A DNA stretch of 64,000 nt, taken from NCBI RefSeq assembly GCF_014206975.1, contig NZ_JACHOU010000015.1:59938-123937 (forward strand), given 5' to 3'. Both the position numbers and the translations under genes were made by a program. Shown in pieces: positions 42,148-52,415 of the stretch. The notes under the pieces were generated by a model that did not search any database, was not told the origin of the DNA, and saw nothing but the letters and a program-made list of their open reading frames with translations. Source of the DNA: Aminobacter aganoensis (GTDB lineage: Bacteria; Pseudomonadota; Alphaproteobacteria; Rhizobiales; Rhizobiaceae). Within the stretch, counting starts at the first letter, position 1, and the number at the start of each line of letters is the position of its first letter.

Positions 42148-42659
42148 GGGCGCCCAGCCGGGGAAGCGGTCGTGTCGATGCCCTCCCAGTAGTCCATCGT
42201 CGCCGACATGCGGTAGCCCTCACCGGTCAGCCGGACGCTGACGCGGCCGGAATCGGGATAGACGATGACATCGTTGGGATTGCGCTCGCCGATGATGAGA
42301 TAGCGGCAGGGCTCGCTCGTGTGGTTGAACAGCGAATGCCCGACCTTCTGCCCGGCGGGAAAACAGACATAGTCGCCGGCCTTCATGACATAGGCGCGTG
42401 CGCCGAGCCTGAGCGTCAGCGCGCCCTCGAGGATGTAGGCGTGTTCCTCTTCGAGCATGTGATAGTGCGACGGGTTGGTTTCCTTGCCCGGCGCGAGTTC
42501 CTCCAGCGCCACGCCGACATGGTCGCCGCCGCCGAAACTGGAGAGGTGCCTGAAGCTCGAACCGAAGCGCTCGCCCTGGGAAAAGGCCTCGAGCGGCACC
42601 GTTTCCGCTGCGAAAGGCTCGGATATGCCGTCGGCATTGATCGACGTGCTGCTGGTCAT
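42138..42659 (-). CDS. cupin domain-containing protein
   Basis: A 173-aa protein with a single cupin barrel. The first motif is PSHYHMLEEEHAYILEGALTLRLG, with metal-ligand-like H, H and E, and the second is GDYVCFPAGQKVGHSLFNHT. It could be an isomerase, dioxygenase or a small-molecule binding protein. Upstream residues 1-45 include a conserved acidic leader (FGGGDHVGVALEELAPGKETN). AGGAGG precedes ATG 42659. The gene lies alone between rpsP and bestrophin, beyond the rpsP terminator, so it is transcribed separately. Confidence 0.85.
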   Translation of the reverse strand: MTSSTSINADGISEPFAAETVPLEAFSQGERFGSSFRHLSSFGGGDHVGVALEELAPGKETNPSHYHMLEEEHAYILEGALTLRLGARAYVMKAGDYVCFPAGQKVGHSLFNHTSEPCRYLIIGERNPNDVIVYPDSGRVSVRLTGEGYRMSATMDYWEGIDTTASPAGRPQE

Positions 42660-42763
42660 CGCCTGCTCCTCCTGGCCCCGCCTCGCAAAGGTGGCGCGAC
42701 GGGGCGAAACGGTCAAGCGACCGCTGGCAGTCCTGGGCTTACCCACCGGGGCCGCGGCAGCTG

Positions 42764-42797
42764 CAAAACGAAAACGGCGGACCTTGCGGCCCGCCGT
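42764..42797 (-). terminator. rpsP terminator
   Basis: On the minus strand ACGGCGG-N10-CCGCCGT runs into TTTTCGTTTT, a good intrinsic terminator 26 nt after the rpsP stop. Confidence 0.8.
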
Positions 42798-42822
42798 CTC
42801 ACATTCACCATCGTGATGAAAA

Positions 42823-43215
42823 TTATTCTGCCGAAGCCTCGGCCGGGGCGGCAGCGGCGGCAGCGATCGCGGCGGCTGCATCGTCCTGGGCCTTCTTCAG
42901 GGCGGCGAGACGCTCCTGGGCCTTCTTGCCCGGCTCGCCCTTGGTCGGGTTCGAGCGGGTTTCGCGCTTGACGAGGCCTGCCTCGTCGAGGAAGCGGGCA
43001 ACGCGGTCGGTCGGCAGGGCGCCGTTCGCCAGCCAATGCTTGACGCGGTCGCCGTCGATCTTGACGCGGTCGCCGTCCTTGGGCAGCAGCGGGTTCCAGG
43101 CGCCGATCGCCTCGATGAAGCGGCCGTCGCGCGGGCTGCGGGCGTCGGCGATGACGATGTGGTAGTAGGGGCGCTTCTTGGAGCCGGCACGGGCCAGGCG
43201 GATCTTAAGGGACAT
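42823..43215 (-). CDS. rpsP: 30S ribosomal protein S16
   Basis: S16, 130 aa. [20 protein letters not shown] and [19 protein letters not shown] are invariant S16 blocks. Compared with the 80-90 aa of many bacteria it has an alphaproteobacterial C-terminal extension rich in Ala and Lys (about residues 100-130). It is the last gene of an ffh-chorismate mutase-rpsP series on the minus strand and has its own terminator, so the rimM-trmD-rplS genes that often follow are not attached here. Confidence 0.98.
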   Translation of the reverse strand: MSLKIRLARAGSKKRPYYHIVIADARSPRDGRFIEAIGAWNPLLPKDGDRVKIDGDRVKHWLANGALPTDRVARFLDEAGLVKRETRSNPTKGEPGKKAQERLAALKKAQDDAAAAIAAAAAAPAEASAE

Positions 43216-43270
43216 TGTCTTACTCCTGAATAGTTCTGTCTTGGGTTTGGTCTGTTCTGCTTGTTCCGCC

Positions 43271-43597
43271 TCAGGCGGAGGTAGTCCTGTCTGAGCCACC
43301 GTTATGTTCGGCGGCCAGCATTTCGTGATGCCGGATGACCTCGCGGATGATGAAGTTGAGGAACTTCTCGGCGAAATCCGGATCGAGATGGGCATCGTCG
43401 GCCAGACGGCGCAGGCGCTCGATCTGGGTCTGCTCGCGCGCCGGATCGGCCGGCGGCAGGCCATGCGTCGCCTTGAGCACGCCCACCGCCTTGGTGCAGC
43501 GGAAGCGCTCGGCCAACATGTGGATCAGGGCGGCGTCGATGTTGTCGATCGAAGCACGCAATTCCTGGAGCTGTGCCTGCGGTGTGATGTCGGTCAT
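43271..43597 (-). CDS. chorismate mutase (AroQ class)
   Basis: A 108-aa all-helical chorismate mutase, converting chorismate to prephenate for Phe/Tyr synthesis. [53 protein letters not shown] and the C-terminal [14 protein letters not shown] place the expected Arg, Lys and Glu of the AroQ active site. ATG 43597 lies 10 nt downstream of the ffh stop, so it is co-transcribed with ffh, as in many rhizobia. Confidence 0.92.
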   Translation of the reverse strand: MTDITPQAQLQELRASIDNIDAALIHMLAERFRCTKAVGVLKATHGLPPADPAREQTQIERLRRLADDAHLDPDFAEKFLNFIIREVIRHHEMLAAEHNGGSDRTTSA

Positions 43598-43607
43598 CGC
43601 GCGCTCC

Positions 43608-45188
43608 TCACTTCTTCTTGCCAAGGCCGGGCAGGCCGCCGCCGAGACCCGGAAGCTTCATGCCGCCGGGCAGGCCAGGCAAACCGCCACCCATGCCGGG
43701 CATGCCGCCGGGAAGGCCCTTGAGGCCGCCGCCGAGACCGGCGGCTTCGGCCTGCTTCTGCAAGGCTTCGAGCTGCTTCGGATCCATCTTGGACAGGTCG
43801 GGCATGCCGCCGCCTGGCATCATGCCGCCGAGGCCCATCTTGGAGGCGAGGCCGCCCATCATGCCGCGCATGAGACCGCCGCCCTTGCCCTTGCCGCCCA
43901 TGGCCTTCATCATATCGGCCATCTGGCGATGCATCTTGAGCAGCTTGTTGATTTCGGCGGCGTCGGTGCCGGAACCGGCCGCGATGCGCTTCTTGCGCGA
44001 GTGCTTGAGGACGTCGGGATTGGCGCGCTCGGCCTTGGTCATCGACGAGATGATGGCGATCTGGCGCCCGAACATCTTGTCGTCCAGGCCAGCCGCAGCC
44101 ATCTGGTCCTTCATCTTGCCCATGCCCGGCATCATGCCCATGATGCCGCCCATGCCGCCCATCTTCTGCATCTGGCCAAGCTGGTCGGCGAGGTCGTTCA
44201 GGTCGAACTTGCCCGACTGCATCTTCTTGGCCATCGCCGCGGCTTTTTCCGCGTCGATGTTTTCGGCGGCCTTCTCGACGAGGCTGACGATATCGCCCAT
44301 GCCGAGGATGCGGTCGGCGATGCGCTTGGGATAGAACTCCTCCAGCGCTTCCATCTTTTCGCCGACGCCGATCAGCTTGATCGGCTTGCCGGTGACGGCA
44401 CGCATCGAAAGTGCTGCACCGCCACGGCCGTCGCCGTCCATGCGGGTCAGCACGAGGCCGGTGATACCGACGCGGTCATCGAAATTCTTGGCGAGGTTGA
44501 CGGCGTCCTGGCCGGTCAGCGAGTCGGCGACGAGCAGGATCTCGTGCGGGTCCGACACCTTGCGGATGTCGGCCATCTCGGCCATCAGCGGCTCGTCGAT
44601 ATGGGTGCGGCCGGCGGTATCGAGGATGACCACGTCATGGCCGCCGAGCTTGGCCGCCTGGACGGCGCGCTTGGCGATGTCGACCGGCGACTGGCCGGCG
44701 ATGACGGGAAGGGTGGCGACCTTGGTCTGCTCGCCGAGCTGGCGCAGTTGCTCCTGCGCGGCCGGACGGCGCGTGTCGAGCGAGGCCATGAGCACTTTCT
44801 TGCCCTGGCGCTCGGTCAGCCGCTTGGCGATCTTGGCCGAGGTCGTGGTCTTGCCCGAGCCCTGCAGGCCGACCATCATGACGACGACGGGCGCCGGCGC
44901 GTTGAGGTCGATGGCGACTCCTTCGGAGCCGAGCATCTCGACCAGCTCGTCATGGACGATCTTGACGACCATCTGCCCGGGCTTGATCGATTTCAGGACC
45001 GCCGCACCGACGGCCTTCTCGCGGACCCGGTCGGTGAAGGAGCGCACGACTTCGAGTGCGACGTCGGCCTCGAGCAAGGCACGGCGAACCTCGCGCAGGG
45101 CAGCCGAGACATCGGCTTCCGACAGCGCGCCACGGCCGGTCAGGCCGTTGAGGATCGATCCAAGTCGCTCTTGCAGCGATTCAAACAT
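43608..45188 (-). CDS. ffh: signal recognition particle protein Ffh (SRP54)
   Basis: Ffh, 526 aa, the GTPase that binds signal sequences and 4.5S RNA and delivers ribosomes to FtsY. The N domain has LTGRGALSEADVSAALREVRRALLEADVAL, in blocks. The G domain has G1 GLQGSGKTTTSAKIA (about residue 107) and DTAGRTHIDEPLM. The M domain (about 330-450) is Met-rich with KRIAAGSGT. The last 70 residues are a Gly/Pro/Met/Leu low-complexity tail (LPGLGGGLPGLGKKK) longer than in E. coli. It leads the ffh-chorismate mutase-rpsP operon. Confidence 0.98.
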   Translation of the reverse strand: MFESLQERLGSILNGLTGRGALSEADVSAALREVRRALLEADVALEVVRSFTDRVREKAVGAAVLKSIKPGQMVVKIVHDELVEMLGSEGVAIDLNAPAPVVVMMVGLQGSGKTTTSAKIAKRLTERQGKKVLMASLDTRRPAAQEQLRQLGEQTKVATLPVIAGQSPVDIAKRAVQAAKLGGHDVVILDTAGRTHIDEPLMAEMADIRKVSDPHEILLVADSLTGQDAVNLAKNFDDRVGITGLVLTRMDGDGRGGAALSMRAVTGKPIKLIGVGEKMEALEEFYPKRIADRILGMGDIVSLVEKAAENIDAEKAAAMAKKMQSGKFDLNDLADQLGQMQKMGGMGGIMGMMPGMGKMKDQMAAAGLDDKMFGRQIAIISSMTKAERANPDVLKHSRKKRIAAGSGTDAAEINKLLKMHRQMADMMKAMGGKGKGGGLMRGMMGGLASKMGLGGMMPGGGMPDLSKMDPKQLEALQKQAEAAGLGGGLKGLPGGMPGMGGGLPGLPGGMKLPGLGGGLPGLGKKK

Positions 45189-45520
45189 TCAACTTCCCTT
45201 CTCTCAGCCAACCGGTGTCGAACCGAGAGGTAATGCCTCCGCGCGCGCGAACCAAACCAAAAAGCACCCGGGGGCGCACTGCGCTGCCGGGTGTTGGCCT
45301 CCGGGATCGTTTTGTACCGCTATGGGTGTCCCGGTCGGCCGCTCGGAGTGGAACTCGTCGCGGAATTTGTGGGCTGTAGACAGGAAAAAGACCGGGGAGT
45401 CAAGAGAAGGCACGCTTTCGGCCATTCGCGGCCTGACGGTCAATCCCTGTTAAGACTTGCCCTTTAGTGTGCCGCCTGCCGGGGGGCTTCATATGCTTTG
45501 TTTAGGGATGTTTTGCCACC
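45189..45520. other. 332-bp region between ffh and the PAS-GGDEF-EAL gene
   Basis: The divergent control region of the two genes. One strong stem, CACCCGG to CCGGGTG, lies at about 45268-45297, and several AT-richer stretches (around 45470-45515) precede the PAS-GGDEF-EAL start. No RNA gene is recognised; in particular there is no 4.5S RNA core. Confidence 0.4.
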
Positions 45521-47263
45521 ATGTGTGACCATGCGGCCGGCTCGCATGTCGTATCCCCGGGAGGCGATCGCATTTCCGACTCGCCGTTGGGCGGATTTGT
45601 CGAAAACATCGAATTCGCCCTGGTCGTGATCGACGCCGCGGGAAACATCACCTTCGTCAACAAGTCCGCCGAGCGCATGTTCGGCTACGCCAGGTCCGAC
45701 ATGGTCGGCCGCACGCTCGACCTGATCATTCCACCCAGGCTGCGCGGCGCCCACAACGCCGGCATCGCCCGCGTCGGCTCCGGCACCCCATCGAAACTGA
45801 CCGGCAAGACGGTTGAAGTCGCAGCGCTTCGGCGCGACGGCAGCGAATTCCCGATCGAACTGTCGCTTTCGGTCTGGCATGGGCAGGACGGCGTGTCGAT
45901 GGGTGGCATGATCCGCGACATCTCCGACCGGCGGCAGCGCGACATGCGCCTGCATCGCCTTGCCCACCAGGACACGCTGACCGGCCTGCCGAACCGTTTC
46001 CAGTTCGACATGCGGCTCGAGGAAGCGCTCGCCGCCGGCGAGCCGACGGCCGTGCTGCTGATCGATCTCGACGGCTTCAAGAAGGTCAACGACACGCTCG
46101 GTCACGCCACCGGCGACACGCTGCTGCAGGCGCTCGCCGTGCGGCTGCCGGCAGCGCTCGAGGCCAACGCCATGGTGGCCCGCCTCGGCAGCGACGAGTT
46201 CGCCGTATTGTTGCGCGGGATCCACGATCCCTCTGCCGGCGAGGCGGCCGCAGGCAGCCTGCTACGGTCGTTCGAAAAGCCTTTCGAGATTGGCGACCAC
46301 CTGGTCAAGCTCGGCGTCAGCATCGGCGGCGCCATGGCCCCCAGCGACGGCAGCGATGCCGAGGAATTGCTGGCCAGCGCCGACCTCGCGCTCTATCGGG
46401 CACGGAAGCAGGGCAATTCCTACCGCATGTTCGAACCGGGCATGCGCAACGCGGTCGCTGCCCGCCGGGCCTTGCAGGACGAATTGTTGCGGGCGATCGG
46501 CGCCGGCGAGTTCGTGTTGCACTACCAGCCGCAGGTATGCCTGGAGAGCGGCAAGGTGCTGGGCGCCGAGGCGCTGTTGCGCTGGAACCACCCTTCGCGC
46601 GGGCTGCTCGAGCCTGCCGATTTCCTCGCCGTGCTTGAATCGCATTCCGGCGCGCTGACCGTCGGCGGCTGGATCCTCGACGAGGCCTGCCGGCAATCGG
46701 CGGAATGGCGAGCCCACGGGCTGGCCCCTATCTCCATGGCGGTCAACCTGTTTGCGGTGCAGGTCAATGCCGGAAATCTGGCGGAAACCGTGTTGACGAC
46801 GCTGGCCCGTCACGGGCTGCCGGCCGAAGCCCTCGAACTGGAAGTGACCGAGACCATCGCCCTCGACCACGAAGAGCGCACGGTGGCGCCGTTCCGCAAG
46901 CTGGGGGAGGCGGGCGTCGGGCTTGCCTTCGACGATTTCGGTACCGGCCATGCGGCACTCAGCACCATCAAGCGCTTTCCGCTGACGCTGCTCAAGATCG
47001 ACCGCAGTTTCATCCGCGACATGCTGAGCCAGCCGCAGGATGCCGCGATCGTGCGCGCGGTGCTCGGCATGGCCAGGGACATGGGCTTGGCCGTCGTCGC
47101 CGAGGGCATCGAAACCCGGGCGCAGGAAGCGGCCCTCTACGCCATGGGCTGCCGGGTCGGACAAGGCTACCTCTATTCCAGGGCGCTGCCGGCGGCGGAT
47201 TTCGAACAGTTGATGAAACGCTCGGCCAAGGCCGCCGGCAAGAAGCTGCCGCGCCGGCGTTGA
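45521..47263 (+). CDS. PAS-GGDEF-EAL cyclic-di-GMP turnover protein
   Basis: A 580-aa cytosolic signalling protein. PAS: about residues 24-135 (NIEFALVVIDAAGNITFVNKSAERMFGY, in blocks). GGDEF: about 140-300, with the signature altered to GSDEF (about 223-227) and no RxxD inhibitory site. EAL: about 315-560, with EALLRW (about 349), VNLFAVQV, ELEVTET, DDFGTG, KIDRSFI and AEGIET all intact. It is therefore probably a c-di-GMP phosphodiesterase whose cyclase half is weak or serves as a GTP sensor. No membrane segment. It is divergent from ffh. Confidence 0.93.
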   Translation: MCDHAAGSHVVSPGGDRISDSPLGGFVENIEFALVVIDAAGNITFVNKSAERMFGYARSDMVGRTLDLIIPPRLRGAHNAGIARVGSGTPSKLTGKTVEVAALRRDGSEFPIELSLSVWHGQDGVSMGGMIRDISDRRQRDMRLHRLAHQDTLTGLPNRFQFDMRLEEALAAGEPTAVLLIDLDGFKKVNDTLGHATGDTLLQALAVRLPAALEANAMVARLGSDEFAVLLRGIHDPSAGEAAAGSLLRSFEKPFEIGDHLVKLGVSIGGAMAPSDGSDAEELLASADLALYRARKQGNSYRMFEPGMRNAVAARRALQDELLRAIGAGEFVLHYQPQVCLESGKVLGAEALLRWNHPSRGLLEPADFLAVLESHSGALTVGGWILDEACRQSAEWRAHGLAPISMAVNLFAVQVNAGNLAETVLTTLARHGLPAEALELEVTETIALDHEERTVAPFRKLGEAGVGLAFDDFGTGHAALSTIKRFPLTLLKIDRSFIRDMLSQPQDAAIVRAVLGMARDMGLAVVAEGIETRAQEAALYAMGCRVGQGYLYSRALPAADFEQLMKRSAKAAGKKLPRRR

Positions 47264-47312
47264 GGCGGACTTGAAAGGAGACCGCCGGACAGGTGCCCGG
47301 CGGCCGCTTCAC

Positions 47313-47918
47313 TCAGCGCATCACATAGACGACGCGCCGCGTCGACGGTTCGACCAGCACCGGCTGGCCGTTCACATAGACATAGCGGTACTCGGAATCG
47401 GGGATTTCAGTCAGTTCGACCGTATCGGGCAACCCGGCGCCGACGACCACTTCACCGTCCAGATAGACCGGTTCGATCCGGTGGTCCGTCACATAGGTGC
47501 GAACCTCCATGGGCGGCTCGATGGCCGGCATGGCTTCGCCGGCGACGATCGCGCCCGTCGTCCCGTCTATGACGACATCGGCGGCAGCGGCGGGCGGATC
47601 AACGACGATCACGCCGGAATCGGCCGGGCGCGCGGAAAGCACGACCTGCTGACCGCCGAAATCGCCGACCAGATAGTCGGAATAGACCCAGCCATCGCCG
47701 CCTGAATCTGCGACGCTGCACCATTTGCTGCTCTCAAGGCAGCCACGCAGGGTGGTGGCCTGGCCGGCACCGATGACGCCGACGACCGGATATTGCGGGC
47801 CGGGGCCGGCGCGGACATTGAGATCGGTCGCGGCCTGGACCGCGACATCTGCAAATGACGGGCCGGAGAAGGCGAGAAGCGCGCCCGCCACAGCGGGAAA
47901 TAACAGCTTGGTTTTCAT
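47313..47918 (-). CDS. exported SH3-like / DUF1236 protein
   Basis: A 201-aa exported protein: signal peptide (LFPAVAGALLAFSGPSFA), a bacterial SH3 domain (about 25-90; AATDLNVRAGPGPQYPVVGVIGAG, then SKWCSVADSGGDGWVYSDYLVG) and a C-terminal DUF1236-like stretch (VELTEIPDSEYRYVYVNGQPVLVEPSTRRVVYVM, in blocks). Such proteins are common in rhizobia and probably associate with peptidoglycan. There is a short Ala/Pro linker between the domains. Transcribed convergently to the PAS-GGDEF-EAL gene. Confidence 0.88.
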   Translation of the reverse strand: MKTKLLFPAVAGALLAFSGPSFADVAVQAATDLNVRAGPGPQYPVVGVIGAGQATTLRGCLESSKWCSVADSGGDGWVYSDYLVGDFGGQQVVLSARPADSGVIVVDPPAAAADVVIDGTTGAIVAGEAMPAIEPPMEVRTYVTDHRIEPVYLDGEVVVGAGLPDTVELTEIPDSEYRYVYVNGQPVLVEPSTRRVVYVMR

Positions 47919-48034
47919 CTTTTCGCTCCGTTTTCTTGGTCCCTCAGGAGGCGAAAACGGGCCAAACAGCGGTCAGTTCCGATCCAGCAGACCGGTAGCG
48001 CTCACGAATTGTAGCCGTTTCACACGTGGCGGCG

Positions 48035-49270
48035 TCACGCCGCGAGTTGCGCGACGATCTGCCTGGCCACCGCTTCGCCCGACAGCCGGGCGCCGCCGCA
48101 GGTCTGGATCAGCGGTCCTGCAAGGTGCTCGCCGGCGAAGAAAATGCGCTCGCCAACCGGCTGCATCAGCGCCGAGCGTGCGCCTGACCGCCCTGGCCGG
48201 GCCGCCGCATAGGCACCCCTGACATAACGCTCGCCGCCCCAGTTGGTCATCATCGCGCGGCCGACATGCCTGCGGGTGTCGTTGCCGAAGATCTCGCACA
48301 GCCGGTCGGTGGCAAAATCGATCCCGGCAGCCTCGCCGGCAGCCGACAGCTCCCAGGCAAAGTCGCCGCCGACAAAGCCGACCATCAGGTCGAGATCGAA
48401 CGGGAAGCTGAGGAAATAGATGTCGTGCCGCGCCGTGCGCTCGACCAGCAGGTCGTCGAACGGGTCGAGCCCAAGGCGGCTGCCGCTGATTTCAACCGGC
48501 AGCTTTGTCAGCATGCCCATCGGCAAATCGAAGAACGCGGCCATGTGGCTGTCGGGGAGCGCGGGCGCAAAGACGATCTCCTCGAAGGCCAGCACCCCGG
48601 GCGAGGCCGTGACGATGGCAACGCTGGCGCGCAACGTGCCCCGGTCGGTAAGACAGGACACACCGGCGCCGTCCCAGTCGATCCGGGTCACCGGCGTGGC
48701 GAGTTCGACCGGCACGTCGGCACCGAAAAGCGCCACCAGCGCACCAAAACCCTCCCTGGTGAAGTAGTTGGGATCGAGGTCGGCGGCATTCCTGAAGTCG
48801 GCGATGGAGATCTCGTCCTCGTCGGCACCGAAGTCCATCGGGCCGCAGAAGGTGGCGGCGGCGCGCGACGACCGCCCCTTGGCCAGCAGTGCACCGAGAC
48901 GGTCGTCGGTGTCGCTGTGGCTTTCGAGCAGCGCTGCCATTGCGGCGTCGGCTGCCTTGACCTCGGCTTCCTCCGCCTCGCTCGCCTTGCGGTTGCGGTA
49001 ATAGAGATGGTCGATGTTCATGTCGTGGTGATGCATCGTCCAGCCGGCGGCCTGCGCCTCGGCGAAATAAGGGTTGCGGTCGGCGGCGTGCAGCCAGGCA
49101 CAGCCTATGTCGAAGGGCACGCCGAAATGCCGGTTGCTGGTCCAGGCGCGGCCGCCGATGCGGTCCATCGCCTCCAGCACCTTGAAGCTCAAACCGGCTG
49201 AACGCAGCACTTTTGCCGCCGAAAGGCCGGCAGAACCGGCGCCGATGATCACAACATCGACATCTTTCAT
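48035..49270 (-). CDS. flavin-dependent amine oxidase
   Basis: A 411-aa FAD enzyme of the monoamine oxidase family. DVDVVIIGAGSAGLSAAKVL is the dinucleotide-binding motif, followed by VLEAMDRIGGRAWTS, the family's RxGGR motif. Near the C-terminus GERIFFAGEHLAGPLIQTCGGARLSGEAVA, in blocks, is the substrate/FAD closing segment. No Tat or Sec signal is seen. The amine substrate is unknown. ATG 49270 (MKDVDVV) was chosen over an upstream in-frame ATG. It is divergent from the lytic transglycosylase gene. Confidence 0.9.
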   Translation of the reverse strand: MKDVDVVIIGAGSAGLSAAKVLRSAGLSFKVLEAMDRIGGRAWTSNRHFGVPFDIGCAWLHAADRNPYFAEAQAAGWTMHHHDMNIDHLYYRNRKASEAEEAEVKAADAAMAALLESHSDTDDRLGALLAKGRSSRAAATFCGPMDFGADEDEISIADFRNAADLDPNYFTREGFGALVALFGADVPVELATPVTRIDWDGAGVSCLTDRGTLRASVAIVTASPGVLAFEEIVFAPALPDSHMAAFFDLPMGMLTKLPVEISGSRLGLDPFDDLLVERTARHDIYFLSFPFDLDLMVGFVGGDFAWELSAAGEAAGIDFATDRLCEIFGNDTRRHVGRAMMTNWGGERYVRGAYAAARPGRSGARSALMQPVGERIFFAGEHLAGPLIQTCGGARLSGEAVARQIVAQLAA

Positions 49271-49437
49271 CGTTTTTCCCCGCTCTCGCCACATTCACTG
49301 CTTGATCGTATGCGAGATTTTTGCCACCAGCCATTGCAAGACGGTGGGGACGTAAACGCCTTCTTAACGATGACAAGAGAGCGTTCGGCTGGCAACATCC
49401 CTCCCAGGGGAATGATTCAGGCATCAGGAGAACGGGC

Positions 49438-50256
49438 ATGGCAATTCTTGCCAAGGTGAAGACTTTTGCTGCAGCCTCCGCCGTTCTGGCGGTCACGGCG
49501 AGCGGCGCATATGCTGCCCAGTGCGGCAACAACGCGGGCGGCTTCGAGGCATGGAAAGCCGATTTCGCCCAGGAAGCGGCGGCCAACGGCATCAAGGGCA
49601 ATGCGCTCAACGCGTTCGCCAAGACGACCTACGCCACCAAGACCATTTCCGCCGACCGCAACCAGAAGAGCTTCAAGCTCTCGCTCGACCAGTTCATGGC
49701 CAAGCGCGGCGGCAAGACCATCGCCTCCAAGGGCAAGACCATCAAGAAGCAGAACGCGGCGCTGTTCCAGAGCATCGAGGCGCGCTACGGCGTTCCGGCC
49801 GGCCCGCTGATCGCGATCTGGGGCATGGAAACCGGCTTCGGCAGCTTCCTCGGCAACCAGCACACGCTGTCGGCCGTGGCGACGCTTGCCTATGATTGCC
49901 GCCGTTCTGAATATTTCACCGATCAGCTCTATGCCGCGCTCAAGCTCGTCCAGAGCGGCACGCTGGCGCCCAACGCCATCGGCGCCGCCCATGGCGAAAT
50001 CGGCCAGACCCAGTTCCTTCCCGTCAACGTGCTGAAGTTCGGCGCCGACGGCGACGGCAACGGCAAGATCGACATGGTCCGCTCGAAGGCCGACGCACTG
50101 GCCTCGACGGCCAACTTCCTCCGCGGCCACGGCTGGAGCGCCGGTGGCGGCTACCAGCCCGGCCAGGCCAATTTCGGCGCCCTGCAGGGCTGGAATGCGG
50201 CCAGCGTCTACCAACAGGCCATCGCCATCATCGGCGCCGAGATCGACGGCAACTGA
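49438..50256 (+). CDS. lytic murein transglycosylase, MltB-like
   Basis: A 272-aa periplasmic transglycosylase. The signal peptide is FAAASAVLAVTASGAYA. The catalytic Glu is in IWGMETGFGSFLGN (about E143), and GEIGQTQFLPVNVLKFG is the second MltB-family block. NFLRGHGWSAGGGYQPG follows. No lipobox Cys is present, so it is soluble rather than lipid-anchored. It cleaves the MurNAc-GlcNAc bond with formation of 1,6-anhydro ends. A terminator lies between it and the next gene. Confidence 0.93.
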   Translation: MAILAKVKTFAAASAVLAVTASGAYAAQCGNNAGGFEAWKADFAQEAAANGIKGNALNAFAKTTYATKTISADRNQKSFKLSLDQFMAKRGGKTIASKGKTIKKQNAALFQSIEARYGVPAGPLIAIWGMETGFGSFLGNQHTLSAVATLAYDCRRSEYFTDQLYAALKLVQSGTLAPNAIGAAHGEIGQTQFLPVNVLKFGADGDGNGKIDMVRSKADALASTANFLRGHGWSAGGGYQPGQANFGALQGWNAASVYQQAIAIIGAEIDGN

Positions 50257-50334
50257 CGCCTGAGGCCTGACGCGACCCTGTCAGGAGACATTTCCGGCGC
50301 ACTGGCAAAGCCAGCACCTCGGACGCAGAATGAA

Positions 50335-50363
50335 AAAGCCCGGTGCCTGCACCGGGCTTTCTC
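50335..50363 (+). terminator. terminator after the lytic transglycosylase
   Basis: AAAGCCCGGTGC and GCACCGGGCTTT form a near-continuous 12-bp inverted repeat, followed by a short pyrimidine stretch. It is 80 nt after the transglycosylase stop and 22 nt before the next start. Confidence 0.75.
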
Positions 50364-50384
50364 GATGCGGACGAGGATCTTGTC

Positions 50385-50903
50385 ATGAACAGCCAGAGCG
50401 GCCTGCCCGCCGATCTCTCGCGCTTCGGCAATGTCGAAGGCTACTCCCATTACCCAAAGTCAGTGACACCGGGCCTGCCCGCGCCCGCCGGCGGCGGCCT
50501 GCTCAAATGGTACGACATCGCCGAAGCGGAAGCGCCGGTGACACACAAAACCAGCGCAATGGCTCAACGCTTCCTGGCCGCCGAGACGGCAACCGGTCGC
50601 CTCAACCTCAAGGGCGAGCTGGGTTTCGTCATCCTGCACCGCTGCGGCGGCGATTTTCACTTCCTGCTGGTCAGTTCGTGGCGCAATGCCAACGAGATGT
50701 GGGAGACGGTCTACGCCAAGACGGCGGAGGCACCCGACTTCTCACTGTTTGCGCTGCCCGGCCCGCACCGCGCCACCTTCTGCGTCTGGGAGCTTGCCGC
50801 CGTGAACCACGAGCGGCTGGCCTTCAGCCGCTACCTCCATTCGGCGCGCGATGACGCGGCCAAGCGGGCTTATCTCGGCGATATGTATCAGGGTGGGGCT
50901 TGA
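50385..50903 (+). CDS. conserved hypothetical protein
   Basis: A 172-aa cytosolic protein that I do not recognise by name. Features are YSHYPKSVTPGLPAPAGGGLLKWYDI, in blocks, a central beta-rich segment (GELGFVILHRCGGDFHFLLVSSWRNANEMWETVY) and a C-terminal helix (FSRYLHSARDDAAKRAYL). The Trp/His pattern suggests a small-ligand-binding fold. ATG 50385 follows GAGG. It lies directly after a terminator, so its promoter must overlap that stretch or transcription must read through it. Confidence 0.75.
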   Translation: MNSQSGLPADLSRFGNVEGYSHYPKSVTPGLPAPAGGGLLKWYDIAEAEAPVTHKTSAMAQRFLAAETATGRLNLKGELGFVILHRCGGDFHFLLVSSWRNANEMWETVYAKTAEAPDFSLFALPGPHRATFCVWELAAVNHERLAFSRYLHSARDDAAKRAYLGDMYQGGA

Positions 50904-50910
50904 GCCTCGT

Positions 50911-51036
50911 TCCTTCTCCCCGTTCACGGGGAAGGTGCCCCAAAGGTGCCGAATGAGTGGCAGCACGAACTCCTGAGAGGCTTGCTCCGCCCCTCATCTG
51001 CCTGCCGGCATCTTCTCCCCGCAAGCGGGGAGAAGA
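50911..51036. repeat. palindromic intergenic repeats, family C, two units
   Basis: CTTCTCCCCGTTCACGGGGAAG (50913-50934, with one base of asymmetry) and CTTCTCCCCGC-AA-GCGGGGAGAAG (51012-51035) are separated by repeat-associated sequence (GGTGCC, CCCCTCATCTGCCTGCCGGC). They lie between convergent genes and may serve as terminators. Confidence 0.8.
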
Positions 51037-51045
51037 AAGCTGTCA

Positions 51046-52263
<1,218 letters not shown>

Positions 52264-52415
52264 GGGATCACGGCACCTTTCGCAAGCGGCCCAAGGCCGC
52301 GTTTTCCCGGGCTTTCTAAGCACGAACGGCGAGCCGGGCAAGGGCGATCATGCCGCTGGGAGAGGAGGGGGCTGGTTCGGCGCGTCCCAGAAAGGATGCG
52401 GCGTCGCGGACAGCG

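Noticed and set aside
43335..45233. Very long open frames opposite ffh, and likewise opposite leuB (33238-34434) and pccA (59759-61525)
   Set aside because: These are antisense shadows caused by high GC and codon bias; they have no family resemblance and lack ribosome sites.
45205..45235. tRNA-like GGTTCGACACC word on the minus strand
   Set aside because: No acceptor, D or anticodon arms can be formed around it; it lies in the ffh 5' region.
45204..45443. 79-codon minus-strand ORF upstream of ffh
   Set aside because: The composition is unlike neighbouring genes, there is no ribosome site, and it covers the divergent control region.
45189..45520. Possible 4.5S RNA gene next to ffh
   Set aside because: The conserved SRP RNA tetraloop and internal-loop sequences are not present on either strand.
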